Source: Agromyces intestinalis (GTDB taxonomy: Bacteria; Actinomycetota; Actinomycetes; Actinomycetales; Microbacteriaceae). Taken from it: a stretch of DNA of 64,000 nt. Made by a program: the position numbers and the translations under genes. The stretch spans positions 3,286,001 through 3,350,000 of the forward strand of contig NZ_CP043505.1 in NCBI RefSeq assembly GCF_008365295.1, in the 5' to 3' direction. Under the pieces are notes generated by a model. It did no database searches, was not told the origin of the DNA, and saw only the letters and a list, made by a program, of their open reading frames with translations. Of the stretch, positions 1 through 8,902 are shown piece after piece. Each line of letters opens with the position of its first letter. Positions within the stretch are counted from its first letter, which is position 1.

Positions 1-1901
1 TCCACCTTCGAGCCGTGCTGCATTGGGGGCACTATCCCGAATTCGGCGCACCCTCGCCCACCCGTGAGGAGGCACGGCGGGAACTCGAGCAGATCCGCGC
101 TCTCGGCTTCAACGCGGTGAAGTTCTGCCTGTTCATGGCGCCCGACTTCTACTACGACCTCTGCGACGAACTCGGCATCCTCGTTTGGCAGGAACTCCCA
201 CTCTGGCTTCCGAAGGACGCCGGTGAACTCCCCAAGCGCGTGCTCGCGCAATATCCGCGGCTCATCGAGCAGATCGTCCGTCATCCTTCGGTGGTGCTCG
301 TGTCGCTCGGCTGCGAACTCGACGGCACCGTTCCCACCACCCTGCTCGATCGCGCGTACGAACTCGTCCGCGACCGGCTCCCCGACGCGATCGTGTGCGC
401 GAACTCGGGATCAGGGGAGTGCTTCGGCGGTGGCGAGGATGCGACGAGTGACATCGACGACTACCACTTCTACGGTGACGTGCATCGGCTCGAGCCGCTG
501 ATCGAGCGTTTCACCGCGACCCGCCGCGAGGTGCGGCCCTGGCTGTTCGGCGAGTACAACGACGCCGACACGTGGCGCACCGCGGCCGATATCGTCGACC
601 CCGCGGACGGCCCCGACTGGCTGTCGACCGATCTCGCTGTGAATCCGCTTCGCAGCGTGCACGCAGGGTTCGCCTCCGACCAGCCGATCTACCGACAGAA
701 GGAGATCATCGCCGAGGAAGGCTACGTCGATGAGGTCGAGGGCCTGCGCGAACTGAGCCACGCCCAGGCTTGGGCGACCCGCAAGCTCGTGTTCGAACTC
801 ACTCGCCGGTTCGGCTCGGTGAGCGGGTACGTGGTCACCACGCTCCGCGATGTGCCGATCACCACCGCGGGCCTCATCGACGACCTGGGCCGCGTGAAGT
901 TCGACCCCGACCTGTTCGCCGAGGTGAACGCGGCCGCGACGCTGGCGCTGGCCACGCCGGCCGGGCGACGATGGGTCCACGGCGGAGATCGGCTCCAAGT
1001 GTCCGATCCGTTCAACGCGGTCGCGGGTAAGCCCTACGACGCCGCGATTGTGATCGCGAACGCCACGAACGGACGCGGCGACGGCGAATTGATCGTCGAG
1101 CTTGAGGCGGTCGGTCGACTGCTCGTCGCGGAGCGGACTCACTTCGACGTGGCCGCGTGGACTTCGCGCGAAGCCACTTCGCTGCGCTTCGCGGTGCCGG
1201 ATCCCGGGCTCGACCGCACCATGGCGGCCACGCTCACCGCGCGGGTGGAACTCGAGGGTCGGGTGCTCGCGTCGAACCGTTGGTCGATCGATCTGCATCC
1301 CGCCGAGGGCCCGGGGGTGACGCCGTTCCTGCTGCACGATCCGACGGGGGTGCTGGACGGATGGCAGCCGGCGGGCGCGATACGACTTGCATCGACGGCC
1401 GACCTGGACGTCGCGGCGGAGGCATCCACCCTCGTGACAACGCGCTACGACGAGGCGATCCGCCGGGCGACGGCCGAGATCGGCCTGCGCACGTTCGCGA
1501 TCGACGACGGAGCCTACTTCACCGGCGTACGAGGGCCCTTCTGGCGCGAGAACGTCAAGCGAGCGCACCGCGGTGGATGGCTCGACTCGGCGCTACCCGA
1601 CGAGCACCTTGGGGAGCCCACCATGGCGATCGCCAGCGACCGGTTCATTTCCCGACGCGAGCTTCGAGACCGGCTGCCCGGCTTCCGGCCGCTCATCAGC
1701 CGGTACGACGCCCGGACCTACACCGTCGGCGAGTACCTCTTCGAGTGGGACGAGGGCCGCGGGCGCACTGTGTTCTCGACTCTGAACCACGGCGAAGGCA
1801 ACGGCACCCAGCCGCGCTCGATCGCCGACAACCCTCTCGGACGCCGCATCCTGCGGGCGTTCATCGACTCCACTCCCCGTTCCACCGAACCGACGCAGTG
1901 A
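1..1901 (+). CDS. GH2-like glycoside hydrolase, 5' end outside window
   Basis: The reading frame is open from base 3 (His-Leu-Arg-Ala-Val-Leu-His-Trp-Gly), so the gene starts upstream and only about 632 C-terminal residues are seen. The visible part begins with a TIM-barrel strand typical of glycoside hydrolase family 2 (RAVLHWGHYPEFG). Counting from the Val at base 15, it continues with FNAVKFCLF and with SLGCELD near residues 97-103, where the Glu would be the acid/base. GEYND near 180-184 is a candidate nucleophile. The usual Asn before the acid/base Glu is Cys here. Beta-sandwich-like sequence follows. No signal peptide can be judged. It leads an operon with a sugar importer 28 bases downstream, so it probably processes an imported or surface oligosaccharide. 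The substrate is unknown. Confidence 0.7.
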   Translation, partial: HLRAVLHWGHYPEFGAPSPTREEARRELEQIRALGFNAVKFCLFMAPDFYYDLCDELGILVWQELPLWLPKDAGELPKRVLAQYPRLIEQIVRHPSVVLVSLGCELDGTVPTTLLDRAYELVRDRLPDAIVCANSGSGECFGGGEDATSDIDDYHFYGDVHRLEPLIERFTATRREVRPWLFGEYNDADTWRTAADIVDPADGPDWLSTDLAVNPLRSVHAGFASDQPIYRQKEIIAEEGYVDEVEGLRELSHAQAWATRKLVFELTRRFGSVSGYVVTTLRDVPITTAGLIDDLGRVKFDPDLFAEVNAAATLALATPAGRRWVHGGDRLQVSDPFNAVAGKPYDAAIVIANATNGRGDGELIVELEAVGRLLVAERTHFDVAAWTSREATSLRFAVPDPGLDRTMAATLTARVELEGRVLASNRWSIDLHPAEGPGVTPFLLHDPTGVLDGWQPAGAIRLASTADLDVAAEASTLVTTRYDEAIRRATAEIGLRTFAIDDGAYFTGVRGPFWRENVKRAHRGGWLDSALPDEHLGEPTMAIASDRFISRRELRDRLPGFRPLISRYDARTYTVGEYLFEWDEGRGRTVFSTLNHGEGNGTQPRSIADNPLGRRILRAFIDSTPRSTEPTQ

Positions 1902-1929
1902 CGCGTCTCAACCCCGAAGGAGCACCACC

Positions 1930-3162
1930 ATGCACAAGAGCATCCGCATCGCCACCGCCGCCGCTGCGGTGCTGGCACTCGGCCTCACCGGCTGCGCCAG
2001 TTCCGGCGCCGACGACGGTCGGGTCACACTGCGCTTTGCCACACCCGACTCCGGCCCCGGTGCCGAGCACCTGCAGTCCGTCGTCGACGCGTACAACGAC
2101 TCGCAGGACGACGTCGAGATCAAGCTCGAGGCCTACGGGGATGCGTTCGATCAGAAGCTGACCTCGCAGATCGGCGCCGGCAATGCCCCCGACATCATGA
2201 AGATGTGGAACTTTCCGGCGTACTCCTCAATCCTCGAGCCGCTGAACGACTTCATCGACGCGATGCCCGACAAGGACGACTTCTACCCGACCCTGTTCAG
2301 CTACGCCGAGATGCACGGCAACGTCTACGGGTTCCCCACCGGGTTCTCCACCCGCGCGATCTACTACAACTCCGACCTGGCGGCGGAAGCCCATCTCACC
2401 CCGCCCGAGTCGTGGACCTCCGACGACTACGTCGACTGGGTGAAGGCCATCGCAGCGACCGGTGACGGCGTGTTCGGCGGCGACCAGCTGACCAACCCCG
2501 ACGCCTACTCGTTCGAGTCCTTCCTGCTGTCGAACGGCGGCGAATGGCTCGATGACGACGGGAAGCCGGTCGTCGACTCGAAGCAGAACATCGAGGTGGT
2601 CGAGTTCCTGCACGATCTCGCCTACGGCGACGAGACCGCCTCGGCGATCCGCAAGCACCCGGCCTCGGAGGACACCTCGAAGGTGTTCATGGCAGGCGAC
2701 CTCGGCACGTTCGAGTTCGGCAAGTGGTTCACTCAGACGTTCACCGAGAACAAGACGCCGTACGGCATCCTCCCGATGTTCTCCTTCGGCGACAACGCCC
2801 CGAAGTCCGTCGTCCACGCCGGCTTCGTATCGATCTCGAAGGACACGGAGCACCAGAAGGAAGCTGAGGACTTCATCACCTGGATGTCCAGCCCCGACAA
2901 TGTGCGAGACGCGGCAGCCTACGACATGCCGATCCGCATCTCGATCGCCGACGAGCTGGGTCTCACGACGGACCCGATCAACAAGCCGTTCTTCGACATG
3001 CTCGTCTCTTCGGAGGGCACGCAGTCGTCCATGCTCAAGAACGAGGAGTGGCCCGACATCTCGGCCGAGATCGGCGCGACGCTCGAGAAGATCTTCTCGA
3101 ACGAGACGGTCGACGTCGCCGAGCAGCTGCACAAACTTCAGGCCACGATCGAATCGCTGTGA
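1930..3162 (+). CDS. ABC sugar transporter substrate-binding lipoprotein
   Basis: This 410-residue protein has a lipoprotein signal peptide with lipobox LTGC at residues 19-22, so it should be anchored on the outer face of the membrane. The rest matches the family 1 (MalE-like) extracellular solute-binding fold: FATPDSGPGAEHL near the N terminus, GNAPDIMKMW, and a YGFPTGFSTRAIYYN hinge segment. An AAGGAG-type ribosome site precedes the ATG. It is the binding component for the two permeases that follow. The bound sugar cannot be read from sequence, though the neighbouring GH2-, GH38- and ribokinase-like genes point to an oligosaccharide or glycoside. Confidence 0.92.
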   Translation: MHKSIRIATAAAAVLALGLTGCASSGADDGRVTLRFATPDSGPGAEHLQSVVDAYNDSQDDVEIKLEAYGDAFDQKLTSQIGAGNAPDIMKMWNFPAYSSILEPLNDFIDAMPDKDDFYPTLFSYAEMHGNVYGFPTGFSTRAIYYNSDLAAEAHLTPPESWTSDDYVDWVKAIAATGDGVFGGDQLTNPDAYSFESFLLSNGGEWLDDDGKPVVDSKQNIEVVEFLHDLAYGDETASAIRKHPASEDTSKVFMAGDLGTFEFGKWFTQTFTENKTPYGILPMFSFGDNAPKSVVHAGFVSISKDTEHQKEAEDFITWMSSPDNVRDAAAYDMPIRISIADELGLTTDPINKPFFDMLVSSEGTQSSMLKNEEWPDISAEIGATLEKIFSNETVDVAEQLHKLQATIESL

Positions 3163-3167
3163 GCCAA

Positions 3168-3199
3168 TGAGGCCCGGCCGGTCGACCGGCCGGGCCTCA
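3168..3199 (+). terminator. 32-bp perfect palindrome between binding-protein and permease genes
   Basis: The sequence is a fully self-complementary 32-bp palindrome (TGAGGCCCGGCCGGTC and its reverse complement) starting 6 bases after the stop codon of the binding-protein gene. It lacks a T tract. In sugar ABC operons such hairpins usually act as a partial terminator or mRNA 3'-end stabiliser that keeps the binding protein in excess over the permeases. That role is inferred. Confidence 0.6.
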
Positions 3200-3249
3200 C
3201 CCCTCACCCCACCACATTCCGCCCACCTCGCCCGAGCTCAGGAGCCCCA

Positions 3250-4122
3250 ATGCGCCTCTCCGGACGGCATCGCATCGTGCCGTACCTGTTCATCGCCCCG
3301 TGGATCGTCGGCTTCCTCGCCTTCACGCTGTTCCCGGCCACGTTCTCACTCTGGATGTCGATGTTCGACTGGGGCATCGTGGGTGACCGCACGTTCATCG
3401 GCTTCGACAACTACATTCGCATGTTCGGCGATGACACGTTCTACCTTGCAATGTCGAACACCGTTCGATACGCACTGATCCTCGTCCCGCTGTCGGTCGG
3501 TCTTTCGCTCGGCCTCGCCGTCCTCCTCTCGCGCGACGTGCGCGGCGTCGGACTGTTCAAGACCGCGTTCTACCTGCCGACTCTGCTGACGGGCGTTGCT
3601 CTTGCAATCGTCTGGGGCTGGATCCTGGCCGATCGCGGCGTACTCAACTTCTTCATCGCGTCGCTCGGTGGTGAACCGGTGCGCTGGCTCACCGACCCGG
3701 GCTCCGCGATGTGGGCGATGGTCCTCACGACCTGCTTCGGGCAGGGAGCACAGATGCTCATCTTCCTGTCGGCACTCAAGAACGTCCCCGCCGAACTGTA
3801 CGAGGCAGCGACGATCGACGGCGCCGGGCCGTTCCGCAAGTTCGGTCGGATCACTCTGCCGATGATCGGCCCCGCGATCGTGTTCAACACGATCATCTCG
3901 ATCATTGCGGCCTTCCAGCAGATCACGGTGGTGCTCAACCTCACCGGTGGCGGGCCGGACAAGGCCACGTACTTCTACTCCCTGTTCGTCTACGAGAACG
4001 CGTTCCGCCGGGGCGACCTCGGGTATGCCGCATCCAACGCGTGGATCATGCTCATCGCCGTCCTCGTCCTGACCCTGGTCTTCCTGCGCCTATCGCGGCG
4101 CTGGTCCTACTACGAGGTGTGA
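3250..4122 (+). CDS. ABC sugar transporter permease (MalF type)
   Basis: This 290-residue inner-membrane protein has about six transmembrane segments. It carries the EAA loop that docks to the ATPase (ELYEAATIDGAGPFRKFGRITLP, about residues 179-201). The N-terminal segment PYLFIAPWIVGFLAFTLFP is typical of MalF/UgpA-type permeases. A GGAG site lies just before the ATG. Its stop codon is two bases before the GTG of the next permease, which implies translational coupling. No cognate ATPase gene is in the cluster; in actinobacteria a shared MsiK-type ATPase encoded elsewhere usually energises such importers. Confidence 0.93.
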   Translation: MRLSGRHRIVPYLFIAPWIVGFLAFTLFPATFSLWMSMFDWGIVGDRTFIGFDNYIRMFGDDTFYLAMSNTVRYALILVPLSVGLSLGLAVLLSRDVRGVGLFKTAFYLPTLLTGVALAIVWGWILADRGVLNFFIASLGGEPVRWLTDPGSAMWAMVLTTCFGQGAQMLIFLSALKNVPAELYEAATIDGAGPFRKFGRITLPMIGPAIVFNTIISIIAAFQQITVVLNLTGGGPDKATYFYSLFVYENAFRRGDLGYAASNAWIMLIAVLVLTLVFLRLSRRWSYYEV

Positions 4123-4123
4123 T

Positions 4124-4960
4124 GTGAGCCGGACAATCCAACGCAGCACGCGTCAGGTCAGCCGCTACGTCGTGCTGGTCGCCGTCGCGGTCGTCCTGAT
4201 CTTCCCGTTCTACTGGGCGTTCATCTCCTCGGTGAAGCCCGCATCCGAGCAGGCCGCGTACCCGCCGAGCTTCTGGCCGAGCAGTTTCGAGTGGTCGAAC
4301 TACGCGGACGCCTGGAACTCGCAGCCGTTCACCCGGTTCTTCCTCAACTCGGTCCTCGTGACGACGCTCTCGGTCCTCGGCGTCACCTTCTCGTCGGCGG
4401 TCGTCGCGTACGGCTTCGCGAGGTTCGAGTTCCGAGGCAAGAAGGCACTGTTCACGCTGCTACTCGCCACGATGATCATCCCGTGGGACGTGCTCGTCGT
4501 GCCCCTCTACATGCAGTACTCGTTCCTCGGCTGGATCAACACCTACCTGCCGCTGATCGTGCCGTCGTACTTCGGGGCACCCTTCTACATCTTCCTGCTG
4601 ACACAGTTCCTGCGGACGATCCCGCGTGACCTCGAGGAAGCGGCCATGCTCGACGGTGCCGGCCACTTCCGCACCTTCACCTCGATCTTCCTGCCGCTGA
4701 TGCGACCGCAACTCGTGCTGACCGCGATCCTGCATACGATCGTGGTCTGGAACGACTTCCTCGGTCCGCTCGTGTTCCTGAATGACACGGACCTCTTCAC
4801 GCTGCCGATCGGTCTTTCGTTCTTCAAGTCCTCGCAGCTCATCGACACCACCTCGATGCTGTGCATCTCGATGGTGATGGTGGTGCCCCCGCTGATCGCG
4901 TTCTTCCTTGGCCAACGCCAGATCCTCGGCAATGAAGCGGGCTCCGGCCTCAAGGGATGA
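4124..4960 (+). CDS. ABC sugar transporter permease (MalG type)
   Basis: A 278-residue MalG-family inner-membrane permease with about six membrane helices. Its EAA loop is DLEEAAMLDGAGHFRTF, near residues 169-185. It ends in GQRQILGNEAGSGLKG, the usual C-terminal signature of CUT1 permeases. The start is a GTG that nearly abuts the upstream permease stop (GTGTGATGTGAG). Together with the preceding two genes it makes a carbohydrate-uptake (CUT1) importer without its own ATPase. Confidence 0.93.
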   Translation: MSRTIQRSTRQVSRYVVLVAVAVVLIFPFYWAFISSVKPASEQAAYPPSFWPSSFEWSNYADAWNSQPFTRFFLNSVLVTTLSVLGVTFSSAVVAYGFARFEFRGKKALFTLLLATMIIPWDVLVVPLYMQYSFLGWINTYLPLIVPSYFGAPFYIFLLTQFLRTIPRDLEEAAMLDGAGHFRTFTSIFLPLMRPQLVLTAILHTIVVWNDFLGPLVFLNDTDLFTLPIGLSFFKSSQLIDTTSMLCISMVMVVPPLIAFFLGQRQILGNEAGSGLKG

Positions 4961-5046
4961 CGGCACTCGATGCATCCGAATTCTGTGGAGCACCAAGCGT
5001 GACTCCTTCCTTCCAGGGCGAGGTCGGCCACTCGACGGAGGGTCGA

Positions 5047-5976
5047 ATGAACCGCATCGTGGTCGTCGGCAGTCTCAACCTCGACATCGTCCTCGGCGTG
5101 CGCGTGCTGCCCCGACCAGGCGAGACCGTCGCCGCTGACCGCCTCCTCACCGCCGGCGGCGGCAAGGGCGCGAATCAGGCCTATGCGGCGGCACGCTTGA
5201 CCGGCGAGCCCGGCCGGGTCTCGATGGTCGGATGCATCGGCGACGATGATGCGGGCGCGCGCCTGGCCTCGGAGCTCGAGCACGTCGGCGTGGACATCGC
5301 CCACCTCGCGCGGGTCCCTGCGTCGACAGGCCACGCGAGTATCGCCGTACAGGCCGACGGCGAGAACACGGTAGCGGTGTTCGCAGGCGCGAACGAGGCG
5401 TGGCCCGACGGGCATGCTGGGGCAACTCCGATTCGCAAGGGCGATGTTCTCGTCGTCCAACAGGAGATCCCCGCCGCGGTCGTCGCCGAAGCACTGTCCG
5501 TCGCCCGCCGGGTCGGCGCTCGCACGGTACTGAACGCGGCACCTGCACGCGAGAGCGCTCGAGACCTCCTCGCCGATGTCGACGTGCTCGTCGTGAATGC
5601 ACTCGAGCTCGCAGCGCTCGTCGACGCCGGAACGGCGACGGCGCGTTCGCAGACCCAGCCGGTCGAGTCCATGCTGGCCGCGCTCGACTACGACGGTGAT
5701 GTGGTCGTAACCATCGGCGCCGCAGGCGCCCTGGTCCGGCCGCGCGCGGCTGCGCCGGTGCGTGTACCAGCGCACCCCGTAGTGGCGATCGACACGGTCG
5801 GTGCGGGCGACGCCTTCGTCGGCGCACTCGCCGGTCAGCTCGCCGATGGTGCCGACCTCTTCGAGGCCGTGGCGGTGGCCAATGCAGCCGGCGGCCTCAC
5901 CGCGACGGTCCGCGGGGCCCGGCATCCGGGGCTCGACAGCGCTGCTGTTGCCCGAGTCGTTCGGAGCATCCCGTGA
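5047..5976 (+). CDS. Ribokinase-like PfkB-family sugar kinase
   Basis: This 309-residue kinase starts with MNRIVVVGSLNLDIV. It carries the PfkB signature 1 region GGGKGANQAYAAARL (about 38-52) and the anion-hole/catalytic motif DTVGAGDAFVGAL (about 249-261). The latter contains the catalytic Asp that transfers ATP phosphate to a sugar hydroxyl. The ATG at 5047 was chosen because GGAGGGT precedes it and family members start there. An in-frame ATG at 4957 overlapping the permease stop would add 30 unconserved residues. Its stop overlaps the GTG of the rbsD-like gene. Pairing with a ribose pyranase favours ribose or a similar furanose as substrate. Confidence 0.88.
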   Translation: MNRIVVVGSLNLDIVLGVRVLPRPGETVAADRLLTAGGGKGANQAYAAARLTGEPGRVSMVGCIGDDDAGARLASELEHVGVDIAHLARVPASTGHASIAVQADGENTVAVFAGANEAWPDGHAGATPIRKGDVLVVQQEIPAAVVAEALSVARRVGARTVLNAAPARESARDLLADVDVLVVNALELAALVDAGTATARSQTQPVESMLAALDYDGDVVVTIGAAGALVRPRAAAPVRVPAHPVVAIDTVGAGDAFVGALAGQLADGADLFEAVAVANAAGGLTATVRGARHPGLDSAAVARVVRSIP

Positions 5977-6377
5977 TCACGAACTCGCCCATCCTGAACC
6001 CAGCGCTGCTTGCCGCCTTAGCCGGCGCAGGCCACGGCCACGGCATCGTGGTGGCCGACGCGGGGCTGCCGCTGCCCGCGGGGGTGCCGGTGATCGATCT
6101 CTCGCTCACGCCTGGCACGCCGTCCTTCGCCGTCGTCGTCCGGGCCGTTCTCGAGAGTACGCCGATCGAGTCGTATGTCGTCGCCGCGGAATCCGCCACC
6201 GACGGTTCCTTCGACGACTGGCACGGCCTCGATGCACTCCTCGCGCACATGCCGGTGACCTGGGTGAGCCACGAGGAGTTCACGGCGCGCCTGCCCAGCG
6301 CCCACATCGTCATCCGCACCGGCGAGTGCACGCCATACGCGAACATCGCGCTGATCGCGGGCACAACTTTCTCCTGA
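5973..6377 (+). CDS. rbsD: D-ribose pyranase (RbsD/FucU family)
   Basis: This 134-residue protein should interconvert the pyranose and furanose forms of a sugar, normally beta-D-ribose, so that the kinase can use it. It shows the RbsD hallmarks: GHGHGIVVADAGLPLP near residues 20-35, where His21 aligns with the catalytic His of E. coli RbsD, and the C-terminal RTGECTPYANIALIAGTTF signature. The GTG start overlaps the kinase stop by four bases, so the two are coupled. Length fits the family (about 130-140). Confidence 0.9.
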   Translation: MITNSPILNPALLAALAGAGHGHGIVVADAGLPLPAGVPVIDLSLTPGTPSFAVVVRAVLESTPIESYVVAAESATDGSFDDWHGLDALLAHMPVTWVSHEEFTARLPSAHIVIRTGECTPYANIALIAGTTFS

Positions 6378-6421
6378 TCCGCACCGAGCGAAGTCGCTCG
6401 CAAACTCACACAGGACGACGC

Positions 6422-8902
6422 ATGACCGACATCGATGACTTCCGGAACGCCGCGCGACAGTCCGACGGCGACCACGACGTCCCGGCGAAGCTGGGCTGGT
6501 ACACCTTCGGCAATCACTTCCACTGGGTCGACATGGAGTGGCTCTGGGGCAACGGCGTGCTGGGCCGTTCGATCGACGACATGCTCACGTTCATCGGGCG
6601 CACGGGCGCGCCAGGCAACATCAACTTCGACGGTGTCGGCTACGAGAAGCTCGCGAGCGAGGAGCCGAAGGCCCTCGCTCGGCTCAAGGACGCGATCGCC
6701 GACGGGCGCGTCGAAGTGGTCGGGGCGACCTACGGTCAGCCGTACGGGCTGTTCCACCACGGCGAGTCGGCCGTCCGCCAGCTCGCGTACGGCGTGCGCG
6801 CCTCGCTGCGCCTGCTCGAATCGCGTCCTCGATCGTTCTGGGAGGAGGAGTTCTGCTTCTTCCCTCAGCTCCCACAGCTGCTCCGAGATGCCGGCTACCG
6901 GTACGCGTCGCTCTTCTTCCAGTGGACCTGGCACACACCGGAGATTCCGAAGGAGCACGATGCCGCTGCCATCCGCTGGCGCGGCATCGACGGCTCCGAA
7001 GTGCTCGCCCTCCCGAGGAGCGAACTCAACCTGCACCAGTGGCCCGAGGACATCGAGGCACTGATCGCGAGCGGCGAGATCGCGCGACCGAAGATGCCGG
7101 TCGTGCAGCAGTGGCTCGAGCTCTTGCCGGCGCCCGACTGGATGTGCCGAAGCGAGCTCGTGGCGCCCGGCGTCGAACGCCTGTTCAACGGGAGTGGAGT
7201 CGACTTCCGGACCGGCACCCTGTCGACGGTGCTCGACGCGCTCGAAGCGGACGCCGACCCACGTGAGTACGGCATGGACGACGTCTTCCACGGCATGAGC
7301 CTGGGCAAGAACGGCAACCGCCTGCACCGGCTCTCGCGTCGGTTGGAGCAGACCCTGCTTGCGGCCGAGACGGCCTCGGTGCTCGTGGGGTCGCTCGGCA
7401 AGCCCTACGCGCAGTGGGCCAAGTACTCATTCTGGGAGCTCGAGGAAGCGTGGCGCGAACTGCTCGCCTTCCAGCACCACGACAACGACGAGTGCGAGGG
7501 CCTGTGCGGCCACATCGGCTACCTCGGCGCGGAACGCGGGCTCGCGATCGCCGAGGGCGTGCTCGAGCGCCAACTCCGGCGGCTGGCGGCTTCGCTTCAC
7601 GTGCCGGACGGCGCCGAGGCGGTGGTCAACACGCTCGGTTGGGATCGCGAGGCGTTCGTCGCCGGGCGCCGGGTGATGCTGCCCGCGCTCGCCGCGACGG
7701 TCGTTCCCGCAGGTGAGACCGATCCGGCGGTGGCGGTCATCCGCGACGGCGACGTGGTGCGACTGGCCCGCGGTGGCTTCTCCGCAGAGATCGATCTCCG
7801 ACGCGGTGTCGCGACGCGGGTCGGCGAGCTCGGGACCGGCCCCGTGGGGCTCGGCGGGTTGAGGTGGGTGCGCGACGGGCAGGAGCGCGAGTTCTCCGTG
7901 GCATCCTCGTCGGTGAGCGCCGATGGCGTCGTGACCGTCGCGCGCGAGGCCGGCGAGGCCCGTGTGGAGGTCTCGTTCCGGCTCGCCGAGGAGATCGATG
8001 CGCTCGACCTCTGGTTCTCCGGCGATCTCGGCGATGGGCCGGACGGCCGTGCTCACGCCGCGCTCATGACACTCGTCGAACCGGCTCTCGATGTCGCGAC
8101 GGTGTTCCACGACACCCCGTACGCGGTGTCGGCCGTCGAGGGTCGAGGCACGTTCCACCGCAAGTACCCCACCGGCGACTGGATGACCTCGCCGCAGGAG
8201 TTCGAGACGGTCGTGCACCCGTTCACCGGCCTGCAGTTCGCCGACCAAGTGGATGCCTCGGGGACGGGGCTGCTCTGGCTCCACGACGGCAGCCAAGGAT
8301 TCCATCGGGCCGAGATCGGATTCTGGAACGTGCTCTCGATGCGCGATCCGTGGGACGAGGAGTACTACACGTCCGCGCTCGACGCGCGCGTGCGCGCCGT
8401 TCCGCACGGCGCCGTCGAGCACGGCTGGCGATGGCGCCGGGCGCAGGAGTTCACCACGCCCGTGCGGTCTCTGCAGGGGGCTCACGACGGCACCGCCGAT
8501 TCCGCCGCGTTCGCACGACTCGAGGGGTCGGCCGCTGGCGCGTCCATCACGGCCGTCTACCGTGACAGCGACTACCACGCGACCGGTTTCGAAGCCCACG
8601 TGAACTCGGTCGCCGCGGAGCCGGTGCTCATTCGCGTCGTCGAGTTCGCCGGTGACGGCGGAACGGCCGACATCGTCTTCGCCGAACGACCCGTGCGCGC
8701 CTGGCGCACCACCACGCTCGGCGAGATCGTTGAGGAGCTCGACCTGGATGACGACCGCGTCGCCGTAGACCTGCGGCCCCGCGAGATCACGACCGTCGCG
8801 GTGGAGTTCGCGCCGCGCGCCGAGGACGCGGAAACGCTCGACGATCACCGTGGCACCTGGGCGACGGTCCACCGAACCGCAGATGAGGAGAACAACGCAT
8901 GA
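6422..8902 (+). CDS. GH38-like alpha-mannosidase-family glycosidase
   Basis: An 826-residue protein without a signal peptide, so cytoplasmic. The start is the ATG at 6422 after AGGACGACGC. The N-terminal part has a family 38-like barrel: NHFHWVDMEWLWGN (31-44) replaces the usual HxHxDxxW, and SFWEEEFCFFPQLPQLL (138-154) aligns with the nucleophile segment of alpha-mannosidases, with Glu at the position of the nucleophile Asp. A long beta-rich C-terminal half follows (galactose-mutarotase-like fold expected). The ATGA overlap with the oxidoreductase links the two genes. The glycosidase fold is fairly clear; specificity is not, and the altered motifs argue against plain alpha-mannosidase. Confidence 0.68.
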   Translation: MTDIDDFRNAARQSDGDHDVPAKLGWYTFGNHFHWVDMEWLWGNGVLGRSIDDMLTFIGRTGAPGNINFDGVGYEKLASEEPKALARLKDAIADGRVEVVGATYGQPYGLFHHGESAVRQLAYGVRASLRLLESRPRSFWEEEFCFFPQLPQLLRDAGYRYASLFFQWTWHTPEIPKEHDAAAIRWRGIDGSEVLALPRSELNLHQWPEDIEALIASGEIARPKMPVVQQWLELLPAPDWMCRSELVAPGVERLFNGSGVDFRTGTLSTVLDALEADADPREYGMDDVFHGMSLGKNGNRLHRLSRRLEQTLLAAETASVLVGSLGKPYAQWAKYSFWELEEAWRELLAFQHHDNDECEGLCGHIGYLGAERGLAIAEGVLERQLRRLAASLHVPDGAEAVVNTLGWDREAFVAGRRVMLPALAATVVPAGETDPAVAVIRDGDVVRLARGGFSAEIDLRRGVATRVGELGTGPVGLGGLRWVRDGQEREFSVASSSVSADGVVTVAREAGEARVEVSFRLAEEIDALDLWFSGDLGDGPDGRAHAALMTLVEPALDVATVFHDTPYAVSAVEGRGTFHRKYPTGDWMTSPQEFETVVHPFTGLQFADQVDASGTGLLWLHDGSQGFHRAEIGFWNVLSMRDPWDEEYYTSALDARVRAVPHGAVEHGWRWRRAQEFTTPVRSLQGAHDGTADSAAFARLEGSAAGASITAVYRDSDYHATGFEAHVNSVAAEPVLIRVVEFAGDGGTADIVFAERPVRAWRTTTLGEIVEELDLDDDRVAVDLRPREITTVAVEFAPRAEDAETLDDHRGTWATVHRTADEENNA

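Noticed and set aside
411..1568. 385-codon minus-strand frame in the GH2-like gene
   Set aside because: Shadow frame; no start signal or motif, and the plus frame carries the glycosidase signatures.
4957..5046. Upstream ATG of the ribokinase-like gene
   Set aside because: It would add 30 residues unlike any PfkB N terminus, while ATG 5047 has a clear GGAGGG site.
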